Shown: piece by piece, positions 17,678 to 26,774 of the stretch
Position numbering within the stretch: the first letter of the stretch is position 1
Layout: each line of letters begins with the position of its first letter
From: Mycobacterium hubeiense
GTDB taxonomy: Bacteria > Actinomycetota > Actinomycetes > Mycobacteriales > Mycobacteriaceae
Length of the DNA stretch: 64,000 bases
Reading direction: 5' to 3'
Assembly: GCF_002838065.1 (NCBI RefSeq)
Contig: NZ_PIZU01000001.1
Span: forward strand, 281,355-345,354
The notes under the pieces: generated by a model
The model's input: only the letters and a program-made list of their open reading frames with translations
What the model was told of the DNA's origin: nothing
Databases searched by the model: none
Made by a program: the position numbers and the translations under genes

Positions 17678-18685
17678 TCAAAACAGCGTCGGCTGAACGG
17701 GACCAGCGGCAACCGGCGGGGGCGCTCTGAACGACCGGCGGTCCGGCGCGAGGCCGAACTTGGCCACCAACGGTGTCACCCTGTCGTGCAACGTCTGTCG
17801 ATACTCCGACGGCAAATAGGCGCCACGGCGGTACAACTCGCGATACTGTCCCACCAGCTCTGGATGCGACCGCGCCAACCACGCCATGAACCAGCCACGT
17901 GTCGAGCCGCGCAGGTGCAGCCCGAACACCGTCACACCGGTGGCGCCGGCCGCGGCGATCTGCGCCAGCAGCGCGTCGAGGTGCTCCACCGAGTCCGTCA
18001 GGTGCGGCAGCACCGGCGCGACCATGACGTGGCAATCCAGGCCGGCGTCGCGGATTGCCGTGATCAACGCGAGCCGGGCCTGCGGCGACGGCGTCCCCGG
18101 CTCGACGTCGCGATGCAATTCGGGGTCACCGACCGCCAGCGACACCGCCACGCTGACGTCGACGTGGCCGGCAGCCTCGGCAATCAGTGGAAGGTCCCTG
18201 CGCAACAGCGTGCCCTTGGTGAGGATCGAAAACGGTGTGCCCGAATCGGCGAGTGCGCGCAGGATCCCCGGCATCAACGCGTAGCGTCCTTCCGCCCGCT
18301 GGTACGGGTCGGTGTTGGTGCCCAGTGCGACGGTCTCCCGCATCCACGACGGACGGTGCACCTCGCGCCAGAGCACGTCGGCGACATTGGTCTTCACCAC
18401 CACTTGAGTGTCGAAGTCGTTGCCGCAGTCCAGATCCAGGTACTCATGTGTGGGCCGCGCGAAGCAGTACCGGCAGGCATGCGAGCAGCCGCGGTAGCCG
18501 TTGACGGTGTAGCGAAACGGCAGCATGGACGCGGCAGCCACTTTGTTCAGGGCCGATTTACACAGCACCTCGTGGAACGTGATGCCGTCGAACTGCGGCG
18601 TGCGGACGCTGCGGACAAAGCCGATGCGCTGCAGGCCGGGCAAGGCGCCGTCGTCGACGCGGACGCCCTGGCCATCCCACCGCAT
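17678..18685 (-). CDS. Radical SAM protein (Rv2578c family), SOS-controlled
   Basis: A 335-aa protein with the radical SAM cluster signature CxxxCxxC at C67, C71 and C74 within GCSHACRYCFARPTHEYL. Later segments LGTNTDPYQRAEG, SILTKGTLLRRDLPLI and AGATGVTVFGLHLRGSTRGWFM are shared with the conserved mycobacterial family and with spore-photoproduct-lyase-like proteins. The reaction is unknown. ATG 18685 lies 9 bp from a perfect LexA box, so it should be induced by DNA damage. The family's location near hisS is conserved in mycobacteria, as I recall. Confidence 0.9.
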   Translation of the reverse strand: MRWDGQGVRVDDGALPGLQRIGFVRSVRTPQFDGITFHEVLCKSALNKVAAASMLPFRYTVNGYRGCSHACRYCFARPTHEYLDLDCGNDFDTQVVVKTNVADVLWREVHRPSWMRETVALGTNTDPYQRAEGRYALMPGILRALADSGTPFSILTKGTLLRRDLPLIAEAAGHVDVSVAVSLAVGDPELHRDVEPGTPSPQARLALITAIRDAGLDCHVMVAPVLPHLTDSVEHLDALLAQIAAAGATGVTVFGLHLRGSTRGWFMAWLARSHPELVGQYRELYRRGAYLPSEYRQTLHDRVTPLVAKFGLAPDRRSFRAPPPVAAGPVQPTLF

Positions 18686-18693
18686 ACACTTAT

Positions 18694-18709
18694 TCGAACA
18701 TTTGTTCGA
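18694..18709 (-). promoter_or_regulatory. SOS (LexA) box of the radical SAM gene
   Basis: TCGAACATTTGTTCGA is a perfect mycobacterial LexA box (TCGAAC-N4-GTTCGA). On the minus strand a TTGACT hexamer (18720-18715) sits just upstream, so a LexA dimer would sit between the -35 and the start codon at 18685. Damage-inducible expression of the radical SAM gene follows from this. Confidence 0.9.
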
Positions 18710-18787
18710 TGCAAAGTCAAGTCGCGAAATTGCATTCCGGCAGGAGAAGTTCGAGTGCGGCCCTGCCGCAACGCAATCTCGCGAGAG

Positions 18788-19204
18788 TTACCAGGCCTTC
18801 AGCTGGCACTGCACCGTGTACGGGCCGTCCTGCTGCACCGATACCTGACCGTCGATCGCGATCTCGCAGTGCGGGTTCGGTGGGGCCTGCATGGCGTGCA
18901 CGGCGGTGCTCGCGGTGAGGATGGCCCATTGCGGGTCGTCGAGGGTGGTTTCGAACACCCACGGCGCGCCCGGCGCCACATTCACCCGCTCGTTCTTCAT
19001 GAACGCATACGGGTCGGCGTCATAGGCCTCCTTGCTCGGCGGCTGAGTCGTCAGATAGTAGAGGTCGAATCCCACGGCGGTTTGGGAAGTCAGCGTGTAC
19101 CGGACCTGATGACCGGCCGGCTCCGCATTCGCCGTCGCATGCGTGGACATCAACCCGGCGACGACGGTCAGCGCCGCACCGATTCGCAGATTCGCTGTGT
19201 TCAT
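18788..19204 (-). CDS. Secreted MmpS-like protein
   Basis: This 138-aa protein has a cleavable Sec signal (MNTANLRIGAALTVVAGLMSTHATANA, cut near ANA-EP) and then a single beta-rich domain. VRYTLTSQTAVGFDLYYLTTQPP, PWVFETTLDDPQWAILTASTAVHAM and HCEIAIDGQVSVQQDGPYTVQCQL resemble the periplasmic domain of MmpS proteins, with the paired cysteines near the end. Unlike canonical MmpS it has no retained N-terminal anchor and no mmpL beside it. Its function is unknown. It starts 215 bp from the divergent urtA gene. Confidence 0.65.
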   Translation of the reverse strand: MNTANLRIGAALTVVAGLMSTHATANAEPAGHQVRYTLTSQTAVGFDLYYLTTQPPSKEAYDADPYAFMKNERVNVAPGAPWVFETTLDDPQWAILTASTAVHAMQAPPNPHCEIAIDGQVSVQQDGPYTVQCQLKAW

Positions 19205-19419
19205 AGCCTTCTACCTCTATCACGGCCGCCGCGCGGCCTGCACGCCACTGCTCTCACTTCCGTCACATCGGCGCACAACGGCGGATCGTTACAGGGCCCG
19301 AGCTACAGGTTAATTTGTTCGTCACATACAGACATTTCGCAGAAACACGCGCGCTCTAACGTCCCGAGTCGACACCCGCAGGGTGTGTCGAACTTGTGCT
19401 CTGACATAGGGAAAGGCTG
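19205..19419. other. Divergent intergenic region, MmpS-like gene / urtA
   Basis: This 215-bp gap holds the promoters of two divergent genes. A short inverted repeat, CACCC-GCA-GGGTG, lies around 19374-19385 with imperfect flanking extension. I looked for a GlnR box (GTnAC-N6-GnAAC), expected for a urea transporter, and found no convincing match. The stretch 19310-19340 is AT-rich for this genome. Confidence 0.4.
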
Positions 19420-19422
19420 TTG

Positions 19423-20689
19423 ATGCGACATCCACGACGCTCCTCGTTGAACAGATCGGTACTAGCTGCGGGGAGCGTGGTGGTGACCACCGCCATGTTG
19501 TTGGCCGGCTGCGGCAGCAAGGCCAGCCAGACCGATGCGGCCAGCGCCGAGTCCTGTGTGGACACCTCGGGCCCGACCATCAAGGTGGGTTCGCTGAACT
19601 CGCTGTCGGGCACCATGGCGATCTCCGAGGTGACGGTCCGCGACGCGATCAAGCTCGCCGTCGATGAGATCAACGCGTCCGGCGGTGTGCTGGGCAAGCA
19701 GATCGAACTGATCGGCGAGGACGGTGCATCCGAGCCCACCGTATTCGCCGAGAAGGCGGAGAAACTGATCAGCAGTGACTGTGTGGCAGCGGTTTTCGGT
19801 GGCTGGACATCCTCGAGCCGCAAAGCAATGCTCCCGGTGTTCGAGAGCGCCAACTCGCTGCTGTACTACCCGGTGCAGTACGAGGGCCTCGAGTCGTCGA
19901 AGAACATCTTCTACACCGGCGCCACCACCAACCAGCAGATCGTGCCCGCGCTGGACTACCTCAAGGGCCGCGGCGTGAAGTCGCTGTATCTGGTCGGCAG
20001 TGACTACGTGTTCCCCGCAGACCGCGAACCGCATCATCAAGGCCTACGCCGCAGCCAACGGCATCGAGATCAAGGGTGAGGACTACACGCCGCTGGGGTC
20101 GACGGACTTCTCCACCATCGTCAACAAGGTGCGCACCGCCGACGCCGACGCCGTGTTCAACACTCTCAACGGCGATTCCAACGTGGCCTTCTTCCGCGAG
20201 TACCGCAATGTGGGCCTGACGCCGCAACAGATGCCGGTGGTGTCGGTGTCTATCGCCGAGGAAGAAGTCGGCGGCATCGGCGTGCAGAACATCACCGGTC
20301 AGCTCACCGCGTGGAACTACTACCAGACTGTGGACAACCCGGTGAACAAGGCGTTCGTCAAGGCATACAAGGACAAGTACGGGGCCAACAAGCCGACCTC
20401 GGATCCGATGGAGGCCGCCTACGTGTCGGTTTACCTGTGGAAGCTGACAGCAGAGAAGGCGAACTCATTCGCGGTCAACGACATTCAGAACGCGGCCGAC
20501 GGCGTGACATTTGATGCGCCCGAGGGCAAAGTCACCATCGACGGCGAGAACCACCACATCACCAAGACCGCCCGCATCGGCGAGATCCGCCAGGACGGAC
20601 TGATCTACACCATCTGGGAGTCGCCCGGACCGATCGAACCGGACCCATACCTGAAGTCCTATCCGTGGGCGGCTGGCCTCTCCAGCTGA
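19423..20689 (+). pseudogene. urtA: Urea-type ABC transporter substrate-binding lipoprotein, frameshifted
   Basis: The 5' part encodes a lipoprotein signal with lipobox LLAGC (Cys30) and the UrtA core: [51 protein letters not shown] and [19 protein letters not shown]. At LVGSDYVFP the frame is lost; [31 protein letters not shown] continues in the +1 frame to a stop at 20689. Removing one C from the CCCC at 20013-20016 restores one reading frame. The binding protein delivers urea or short amides to UrtBC. Either this copy is inactive or the base is a sequencing error. ATG 19423 is preceded by AGGGAAAGG. Confidence 0.85.
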
Positions 20690-20690
20690 G

Positions 20691-21575
20691 ATGGATGTTC
20701 TGATCGGGCAGCTGACAACGGGATTGAGCCTCGGCTCCATCCTGTTGTTGGCTGCGCTCGGGCTGTCGCTGACGTTCGGTCAGATGGGCGTCATCAACAT
20801 GGCGCACGGTGAATTCATCATGGCCGGCTGCTACACCGCGTACGTGGTGCAGCAGATCGTCTCCAGCGCCGGTGTGTCCCTGTTGCTTTCGCTGGTCATC
20901 GGCTTTGTGGTGGGCGGTGCGATGGGTGCGCTGCTGGAGGTGACGCTGATCCAGCGGATGTACGACCGGCCACTGGACACGCTCCTGGTGACCTTCGGTG
21001 TGGGGCTGATCCTGCAGCAGGTGGCGCGTGACATCTTCGGCGCGCCCGCGGTCAACGTCGTTGCCCCGTCGTGGCTGTCGGGCGGTGTGGAGATCCTCGG
21101 CGCGGTGGTGCCCAAGACCCGCATCTTCATCCTGGTGCTGGCGGTGGTATGCGTGGCCGTACTGGCCGCCGTGCTGAAGGCGAGCCCGATGGGCAGGCGC
21201 ATCCGTGCGGTGGTGGCCAACCGCGATCTGGCTGAAACCAGTGGCATATCCAGCCGAACCACAGACATCACAACGTTTTTCATCGGGTCCGGCCTGGCCG
21301 CGGTGGCCGGTGTGGCGCTGACATTGATCGGGTCGACGAGTCCGACGATCGGGCAGAGCTACCTGATCGACGCGTTCCTGGTGGTGGTCGTCGGTGGGCT
21401 GGGTCAGATCAAGGGCACGGTGATCGCCGCGTTCGCGCTGGGCTTCCTGAACTCGTTCATCGAATACAACACCACCGCGTCGCTGGCCAAGGTCATCGTG
21501 TTCGTGATCATCGTGATCTTCCTGCAGGTCCGCCCGCAGGGGCTGTTCACCGTGCGAACCAGGAGTCTCGCATGA
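20691..21575 (+). CDS. urtB: Urea-type ABC transporter permease UrtB
   Basis: A 294-aa LivH-type inner-membrane permease with about eight hydrophobic helices. LLLAALGLSLTFGQMGVINMAHGEFIMAGCYTAYV is the conserved opening of branched-chain amino acid/urea permeases. AVVANRDLAETSGISSRTTDITTFFIGSGLAAVAGVALT is the coupling-loop region, and TIGQSYLIDAFLVVVVGGLGQIKGTVIAA supports UrtB over LivH. It starts one base after the urtA stop and overlaps urtC by 4 nt. It should pair with UrtC as the channel. Confidence 0.92.
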   Translation: MDVLIGQLTTGLSLGSILLLAALGLSLTFGQMGVINMAHGEFIMAGCYTAYVVQQIVSSAGVSLLLSLVIGFVVGGAMGALLEVTLIQRMYDRPLDTLLVTFGVGLILQQVARDIFGAPAVNVVAPSWLSGGVEILGAVVPKTRIFILVLAVVCVAVLAAVLKASPMGRRIRAVVANRDLAETSGISSRTTDITTFFIGSGLAAVAGVALTLIGSTSPTIGQSYLIDAFLVVVVGGLGQIKGTVIAAFALGFLNSFIEYNTTASLAKVIVFVIIVIFLQVRPQGLFTVRTRSLA

Positions 21576-22675
21576 AAATCCTTGGCAGGTGGCAAACCTG
21601 GGCGGGTTTCGGGGTGGCGGCGGTGCTGCTGTTCGGGTTGGCGCCGTTGGTGCTCTCCGACTTCCGCCTGTCTCTGCTGGCGAAGTTCCTGTGCTTCGCG
21701 ATCGTGGCCGTCGGCATCGGATTGGCCTGGGGCCGCGGCGGCATGCTGGTGTTGGGTCAGGGTGTGTTCTTCGGGCTCGGCGGCTACATGATGGGCATGC
21801 ACCTGAAGATCGCCGACGCGCAGATTTTCGGCAACGACGTACCGGACTTCATGCAAATCGCGGGTGCGCGCGAATTGCCCGCCTACTGGGAGCCTTTCGC
21901 CTCCCCCGCCTTCACGGTGGCGGCCATTGTGTTGCTACCGACGGCCATTGCCGCAGCACTTGGATTCGGCGTCTTCAAGCGCCGGGTCAAGGGCGCCTAC
22001 TTTGCGATTCTGTCGCAGGCGTTGGCGGCGGCACTGGCGATCCTGTTGGTCGGCCAGACCAGTCTCGGCGGTTCCAACGGGCTCAATAGGTTTCGCACGT
22101 TCTTCGGGTTCACGCTGAACGATCCGGCGAACCGGCGAATGCTCTACTTCATCGCTGCGGGCGTGCTGCTGCTCGTAGTCGCGGTGGTGCGTCAGCTGAT
22201 GCAGAGCCGCTACGGGGAGCTGTTGGTGGCGGTGCGCGACGGCGAGGAACGCGTGCGGTTCCTCGGCTACGACCCCGCCAATATCAAGGTCGTCGCCTAC
22301 ACCGTCGCAGCACTGTTCGCCAGCATCGCCGGTGCGTTGTTCGCTCCGATCGTCGGGTTCATCGCGCCGTCACAGGTCGGCATCCTGCCGTCGATCGCAT
22401 TCCTGATCGGTGTGGCGATCGGCGGGCGCACCACGCTGCTGGGTCCCGTGCTGGGCGCCATCGGCGTGGCGTGGGCGCAAACGCTGTTCTCCGAACGGTT
22501 TCCGTCGGAGTGGACCTACGCCCAGGGCCTGCTGTTCATCGTCGTCGTCGGGTTCTTCCCCGCCGGGCTGGCGGGACTGGGTGCCCTTCTGCGTCGACGC
22601 CGCAAACCCGCACCGGAACCGCGGCCCGACCCCGAACCGGAAGCGGAGGCCGAGAAAGTGGGGGCAGCGACGTGA
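21572..22675 (+). CDS. urtC: Urea-type ABC transporter permease UrtC
   Basis: A 367-aa LivM-type permease. IAVGIGLAWGRGGMLVLGQGVFFGLGGYMMGMHLKI and the later RDGEERVRFLGYDPANIKVVAYTVAALFASIAGALFAPIVGFIAPSQVG are characteristic of UrtC, as is the TSLGGSNGLNRF loop. The charged, Pro/Glu-rich C-terminal tail (PAPEPRPDPEPEAEAEK) is cytoplasmic. It overlaps urtB (ATGA) and urtD (GTGA), so translation is coupled through the operon. Confidence 0.92.
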   Translation: MKILGRWQTWAGFGVAAVLLFGLAPLVLSDFRLSLLAKFLCFAIVAVGIGLAWGRGGMLVLGQGVFFGLGGYMMGMHLKIADAQIFGNDVPDFMQIAGARELPAYWEPFASPAFTVAAIVLLPTAIAAALGFGVFKRRVKGAYFAILSQALAAALAILLVGQTSLGGSNGLNRFRTFFGFTLNDPANRRMLYFIAAGVLLLVVAVVRQLMQSRYGELLVAVRDGEERVRFLGYDPANIKVVAYTVAALFASIAGALFAPIVGFIAPSQVGILPSIAFLIGVAIGGRTTLLGPVLGAIGVAWAQTLFSERFPSEWTYAQGLLFIVVVGFFPAGLAGLGALLRRRRKPAPEPRPDPEPEAEAEKVGAAT

Positions 22676-23469
22676 CCGAACGCGAACCCGTCGCCGGCGG
22701 CAACGTCGGCATGGGTGCCAGCGAATACCTCGAAGTCCGCGGCCTCACCGTCGATTTCGACGGCTTCAAGGCGGTCAGCGACGTCGACCTCACGCTGTTT
22801 CAGGGCGATCTGCGGTTTCTGATCGGGCCCAACGGCGCAGGCAAGAAGACGGTGATCGACGCCATCACCGGTCTGGTGCCCGCGACCGGATCGGTCAACA
22901 AGTCCGGTGTCGAGCTGCTCGGCAAGAAGGTGCACCAGATCGCACGGCTCGGCGTGGGCCGAACCTTCCAGACCGCCAGCGTCTTCGAGCAGTTGACGGT
23001 GCTGCAGAACCTGGACATCGCAGCCGGCGCAGGTCGTTCGGTGTGGACGCTGCTGCGTCGCCGCTCCGGCGTGCTGCCCGCGATCGAGGAAGCCCTGGAG
23101 ATCACCGGACTGACCGCGTTGGCCGATAAGCCGGCGGGCGTGCTCCCGCACGGCCAGAAGCAGTGGCTGGAGATCGGCATGCTGCTGGTGCAGAACGCCG
23201 ACGTGCTCCTGCTCGACGAACCCGTCGCCGGGATGAGCCACGAGGAACGCGAAGAGACCGGAAACCTGTTGCGCCGCATCGGCGGTGAGCGCACGGTCGT
23301 CGTCGTCGAACACGACATGGATTTCATGCGCGCATTCGCCACGTCAGTGACCGTGCTGGCGCGCGGCCAGGTGATCGCCGAGGGCACAGTCGCCGAGGTG
23401 CAGGCCAACCCGAAGGTGCAAGAGGTTTATCTGGGCACTGCCGCCGCTGGCGCCGAAGGGATGTCATGA
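22672..23469 (+). CDS. urtD: Urea-type ABC transporter ATPase UrtD, with altered Walker A
   Basis: A 265-aa LivG-type ATPase. Walker B (ADVLLLDEPVAGMS), the H-loop (VVVVEHDMDFM) and HGQKQWLEIGMLL identify UrtD. The Walker A motif reads GPNGAGKKT (residues 52-60): Lys59 (AAG at 22846-22848) occupies the position of the Thr/Ser that binds Mg-ATP, one base change from ACG. The signature also reads LPHGQ where UrtD normally has LSHGQ. Both changes should impair ATP hydrolysis. GTG 22672 overlaps the urtC stop. The start is confirmed by coupling. Confidence 0.9.
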   Translation: MTEREPVAGGNVGMGASEYLEVRGLTVDFDGFKAVSDVDLTLFQGDLRFLIGPNGAGKKTVIDAITGLVPATGSVNKSGVELLGKKVHQIARLGVGRTFQTASVFEQLTVLQNLDIAAGAGRSVWTLLRRRSGVLPAIEEALEITGLTALADKPAGVLPHGQKQWLEIGMLLVQNADVLLLDEPVAGMSHEEREETGNLLRRIGGERTVVVVEHDMDFMRAFATSVTVLARGQVIAEGTVAEVQANPKVQEVYLGTAAAGAEGMS

Positions 23470-24161
23470 TGCTTGAGCTTGTCGACGTGCACACCGGCTA
23501 CGGCCGTTCCGAGGTAATCCACGGCGTCAGCCTTTCGGTGCCTTCCGATGGGGTGGCGGCGGTGATGGGCCACAACGGCGCAGGTAAGACGACGCTGCTG
23601 CGCGCCGCGGTCGGATTGCTGAAATGCACGTCGGGAAAAGTGCTTTTCGACGGCGAGGACATCTCGAAGCTGCGGCCCAGCGCAAGGGTGGCGCGCGGGC
23701 TGGCCTATGTGCCGCAGGGCCAGCAGTCGTTCGGCCAGCTGACAACCGCGGAGAATCTGCAGGTGGTCGCCGACGGGTGCCGCAACGGCAAGGCGCTGAT
23801 CGACGAGCAGCTCGACCTGTTCCCGGCGTTGAAGGAGTTGTTGGGTCGCCGGGCGGGCCTGCTGTCGGGCGGTCAGCGCCAGCAACTGGCGATCGCGCGT
23901 GCGCTGATCACCTCGCCGAAGTGTCTGATCCTCGACGAGCCCACCGAGGGCATCCAGCCGTCGGTGGTCGCCGAGATCGAAGCCGCCATCACCTCTTTGA
24001 CTCAGCGCGGCGACCTGGGCGTGCTGCTGGTCGAGCAGCACATCGGTTTCGCGCTGGAGTCGTCGCAGCGGTATTACATTCTCGAGTCCGGCCGCGTCAC
24101 GTCGTCCGGCAGGGGTGGTTCGGCGTCGGAATCCGAAGTCCGCGCCGCCATGGCGATCTAG
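23466..24161 (+). CDS. urtE: Urea-type ABC transporter ATPase UrtE
   Basis: A 231-aa LivF-type ATPase with intact motifs: Walker A GHNGAGKTT, signature LLSGGQRQQLAIARALI, Walker B KCLILDEPTEGIQPSVV and H-loop LLVEQHIGFA. The EGIQPSVV after Walker B is typical of UrtE. It would pair with UrtD to power urea uptake. ATG 23466 overlaps the urtD stop; a second ATG follows immediately at 23469. Last gene of the urt operon. Confidence 0.93.
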   Translation: MMLELVDVHTGYGRSEVIHGVSLSVPSDGVAAVMGHNGAGKTTLLRAAVGLLKCTSGKVLFDGEDISKLRPSARVARGLAYVPQGQQSFGQLTTAENLQVVADGCRNGKALIDEQLDLFPALKELLGRRAGLLSGGQRQQLAIARALITSPKCLILDEPTEGIQPSVVAEIEAAITSLTQRGDLGVLLVEQHIGFALESSQRYYILESGRVTSSGRGGSASESEVRAAMAI

Positions 24162-24207
24162 AGCGTTTGATGCACGCCCGCCTCAGCGGTTCGGCATGCT
24201 GGCGGGC

Positions 24208-24747
24208 ATGAGCGCACCCGCCGAAACCCGAACACTTGCCGATACGGGCGGCCTCGTCGTCACTGATGACGGCCGTCGCGTCCTTGTCTTCGACCGCGGC
24301 ACGGGCCCGCTGGCAGTGCTGGCGTTCGTGCTCGGCGTGCTGACCGTCGTCGGCGGCGGCTTCGGCCTCGTCGCGCTCATCGCCGGCGTCCCGTCACGAG
24401 CACTCGGCGCCATCTTCGTCGCGGCGGGTCTCGTATTGGCGGCGTTGACATTTCTGGTGGTGCGCAAGTTTCGCCGCCGCCGCAGCCGGCCTCTACACGA
24501 ATGCCGCCCCGTCGCCGTCATCGACCGCAAGCTCGGCTTGTTCAGCTACTGCGGCGGCGCCTTGGTGCAACTGGATCAGGTGCGCTTCGCGCGCAAACTC
24601 CAAATCGGTTCGAGTTCACCGAAATTAGTCGCGCTGACCCCGGGCGGTAAGCACGTTCTCAAGCGCGGCAATCCATTCGACGGTGGCGTCGGCAACATCG
24701 ACGAGGTGCTGACCGCCATCACTCAGGGCGAGCAGCTAACGGGTTGA
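24208..24747 (+). CDS. Small membrane protein of unknown function (two TM helices)
   Basis: A 179-aa protein that I do not recognise. A short polar N-terminus is followed by two hydrophobic helices (LAVLAFVLGVLTVVGGGFGLVALIAGV and LGAIFVAAGLVLAALTFLVV), a KFRRRRSR positive cluster, and a cytoplasmic domain of about 90 residues. I chose the ATG at 24208; one at 24196 is also in frame. The gene follows urtE by 46 bp. Its final codons (CTAACGGGTTGA) form one arm of a perfect inverted repeat with the end of hisS. Confidence 0.75.
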   Translation: MSAPAETRTLADTGGLVVTDDGRRVLVFDRGTGPLAVLAFVLGVLTVVGGGFGLVALIAGVPSRALGAIFVAAGLVLAALTFLVVRKFRRRRSRPLHECRPVAVIDRKLGLFSYCGGALVQLDQVRFARKLQIGSSSPKLVALTPGGKHVLKRGNPFDGGVGNIDEVLTAITQGEQLTG

Positions 24748-24783
24748 TCGCTCTCACCTGACCTGAGTGATCAACCCGTTAGC
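24735..24783. terminator. Bidirectional hairpin made from the 3' ends of two convergent genes
   Basis: GCTAACGGGTTGATC (24735-24749) and GATCAACCCGTTAGC (24769-24783) are perfect 15-bp inverted arms. The stem can extend four more pairs (one G-U) to an 11-nt loop. Each arm contains the last codons and stop of a gene: the small membrane protein on the plus strand and hisS on the minus strand, so both proteins end Leu-Thr-Gly. No U tract follows, as is common for mycobacterial terminators. Confidence 0.8.
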
Positions 24784-26033
24784 CGCGAAAGCACTTCTGC
24801 GACAACCGCGTCGGCGGCGATGTCGACCTGCTCACCCGTCGACAAGTTCTTCACACCGATGGTGCCCGCCTCGATGTCACGGTCGCCGGCCACCAACGCA
24901 ATCGACGCGCCCGAGCGGTCAGCGGCCCGCATCGCGCCCTTGAGTCCGCGGTCGCCGTAGGCCATGTCGACGCGCACACCGGCCGCCCGAAGCCCCGCCG
25001 CCAGCACTGCCAGCTGCGCCTTGGCCTGATCGCCCAGCGGGACGCAGAAGACGTCGACGCGCGCGGCCTCACCGACCGTCTTGCCCTCGGCCTTCAGCGC
25101 CAACAGCGTGCGGTCGACACCGAGGCCGAAGCCGATGCCGGACAAATCTTTTCCACCGAGCTCGCGCATCAGCCCGTCGTAGCGGCCGCCGCCGCCGATG
25201 CCCGACTGCGCGCCGAGCCCGTCGTGCACGAACTCGAACGTCGTCTTGGTGTAGTAGTCCAGCCCGCGGACCATCCGCGGGTTGACCACATACGGCACGC
25301 CCAACGCGTCCAGGTGAGCGAGCACCGTCTCGAAGTGCTGCTTGGCGACGTCGGACAGATGGTCCAACATCACCGGTGCATCAGCCGTCATCTCCCGCAC
25401 CTGCGGGCGCTTGTCGTCGAGCACCCGCAGCGGGTTGATCTCCGCGCGTCGTCGTGTTTCGTCATCGAGATCCAGCCCAAACAGGAACTCCTGCAACAAT
25501 TCTCGATACTGCGGGCGGCAGCTGTCGTCGCCCAGCGAGGTGATCTCCAATCGGAAACCCTCTAATCCCAGCGAGCGGAAGCCGGCATCGGCCACCGCGA
25601 TCACCTCGGCGTCCAGCGCGGGATCGTCGACGCCTATCGCCTCCACCCCGACCTGCTGCAACTGGCGGTAGCGGCCCGCCTGCGGGCGCTCGTAGCGGAA
25701 GAACGGCCCGGAATAACACAGCTTCACCGGCAGCGGGCCGCGGTCGAGGCCATGCTCGATGACCGCGCGGATCACCCCCGCAGTGCCTTCCGGTCGCAGC
25801 GTCACCGAGCGGTCGCCGCGGTCGGAGAACGTGTACATCTCCTTGGTGACGACGTCGGTGGATTCACCCACGCCGCGCGCGAACAGCGCGGTGTCCTCGA
25901 AGATGGGCAGCTCGATGTCGGCGTAGCCGGCGCGCCGCGCGGCAGTCAGCAGGCCGTCGCGCACGCAGACGAACTGCGCGGACTCCGGCGGCAGGTAATC
26001 GGGCACCCCTTTGGGCGCCTGGAATTCGCTCAC
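24771..26033 (-). CDS. hisS: Histidine--tRNA ligase
   Basis: This 420-aa class IIa synthetase charges tRNA-His. Motif 1 region [33 protein letters not shown], motif 2 [24 protein letters not shown] and the HisA motif [17 protein letters not shown] are clear. The C-terminal anticodon-binding domain ends [33 protein letters not shown] 26033 overlaps the stop of the upstream MBL gene (GTGA). The last codons belong to the shared terminator hairpin. Confidence 0.97.
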   Translation of the reverse strand: MSEFQAPKGVPDYLPPESAQFVCVRDGLLTAARRAGYADIELPIFEDTALFARGVGESTDVVTKEMYTFSDRGDRSVTLRPEGTAGVIRAVIEHGLDRGPLPVKLCYSGPFFRYERPQAGRYRQLQQVGVEAIGVDDPALDAEVIAVADAGFRSLGLEGFRLEITSLGDDSCRPQYRELLQEFLFGLDLDDETRRRAEINPLRVLDDKRPQVREMTADAPVMLDHLSDVAKQHFETVLAHLDALGVPYVVNPRMVRGLDYYTKTTFEFVHDGLGAQSGIGGGGRYDGLMRELGGKDLSGIGFGLGVDRTLLALKAEGKTVGEAARVDVFCVPLGDQAKAQLAVLAAGLRAAGVRVDMAYGDRGLKGAMRAADRSGASIALVAGDRDIEAGTIGVKNLSTGEQVDIAADAVVAEVLSRLTG

Positions 26034-26695
26034 GGCGTCAGACCTTCGAGGAATGGGTTGGTGCGGCGCTCGTGTCCGATCGTGGACTTTTCGCCGTGGC
26101 CCGGTAGTACCACGGCGTCGTCGTCGAGCACCAACAGCTTTGTCACGATCGAGTTGAGCAGATCGCGGCCGCTGCCGCCCGGCAGGTCGGTGCGGCCCAC
26201 CGACTCGCGGAACAGCGTGTCACCGGTGAACACGATGTCCGACGGGCCGTCGCTCACCCGGAACACAACCGAGCCGCGGGTGTGGCCCGGCGTGTGGTCG
26301 ACGGCGACGCTCACGCCGCCCAGCTCGATCTTGTCGCCGTCGCGGTCGAGCTCCACCACTTGTTTGGGTTCGCGGAACATCGCGCCGAACAGCAGCTGAC
26401 CCAGGCGTGGCCCGAAATCCTTGATCGGATCGGTCAGCATGAATCGGTCCTCGGGATGGATGTAGGCCGGGCACCCGTAGGTGTCGGCCACTTTCTGCGC
26501 CGACCAGATGTGGTCGATGTGCCCGTGCGTGAGCAGCACCGCCGCCGGCGTGAGGCGGTGCTCGTCGAGGATCCGGCGTAGCGGGCCGAACGCCCGCTGG
26601 CCGGGGTCGACGATGATGGCGTCCGACCCGGCTCGCGGGGCCAGGACGTAGCAATTGCACGCCAACATCCCGGCCGGAAATCCGGTGATCAACAC
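26030..26695 (-). CDS. MBL-fold metallo-hydrolase (glyoxalase II-like)
   Basis: A 221-aa metallo-beta-lactamase fold hydrolase: [21 protein letters not shown] at the N-terminus, the HGHIDHIW metal motif (HxHxDH), [13 protein letters not shown] and [12 protein letters not shown]. It probably hydrolyses thioesters such as S-acyl thiols. GTG 26695 fits the N-terminus of the mycobacterial orthologue as I remember it; longer frames upstream are not supported. Co-translated with hisS through a 4-nt overlap, and divergent from the cyclophilin gene. Confidence 0.9.
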   Translation of the reverse strand: MLITGFPAGMLACNCYVLAPRAGSDAIIVDPGQRAFGPLRRILDEHRLTPAAVLLTHGHIDHIWSAQKVADTYGCPAYIHPEDRFMLTDPIKDFGPRLGQLLFGAMFREPKQVVELDRDGDKIELGGVSVAVDHTPGHTRGSVVFRVSDGPSDIVFTGDTLFRESVGRTDLPGGSGRDLLNSIVTKLLVLDDDAVVLPGHGEKSTIGHERRTNPFLEGLTP

Positions 26696-26774
26696 GGGAT
26701 ACAGTTTCCCATCCCTCAGCAACGCCTGGCACACTCGGTGCCGATCGACCGAGACCACGAGGAGGACACCGGCG

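Noticed and set aside
19205..19419. GlnR box expected before a urea transporter operon
   Set aside because: No segment matched GTnAC-N6-GnAAC well enough, so nitrogen control is not claimed.
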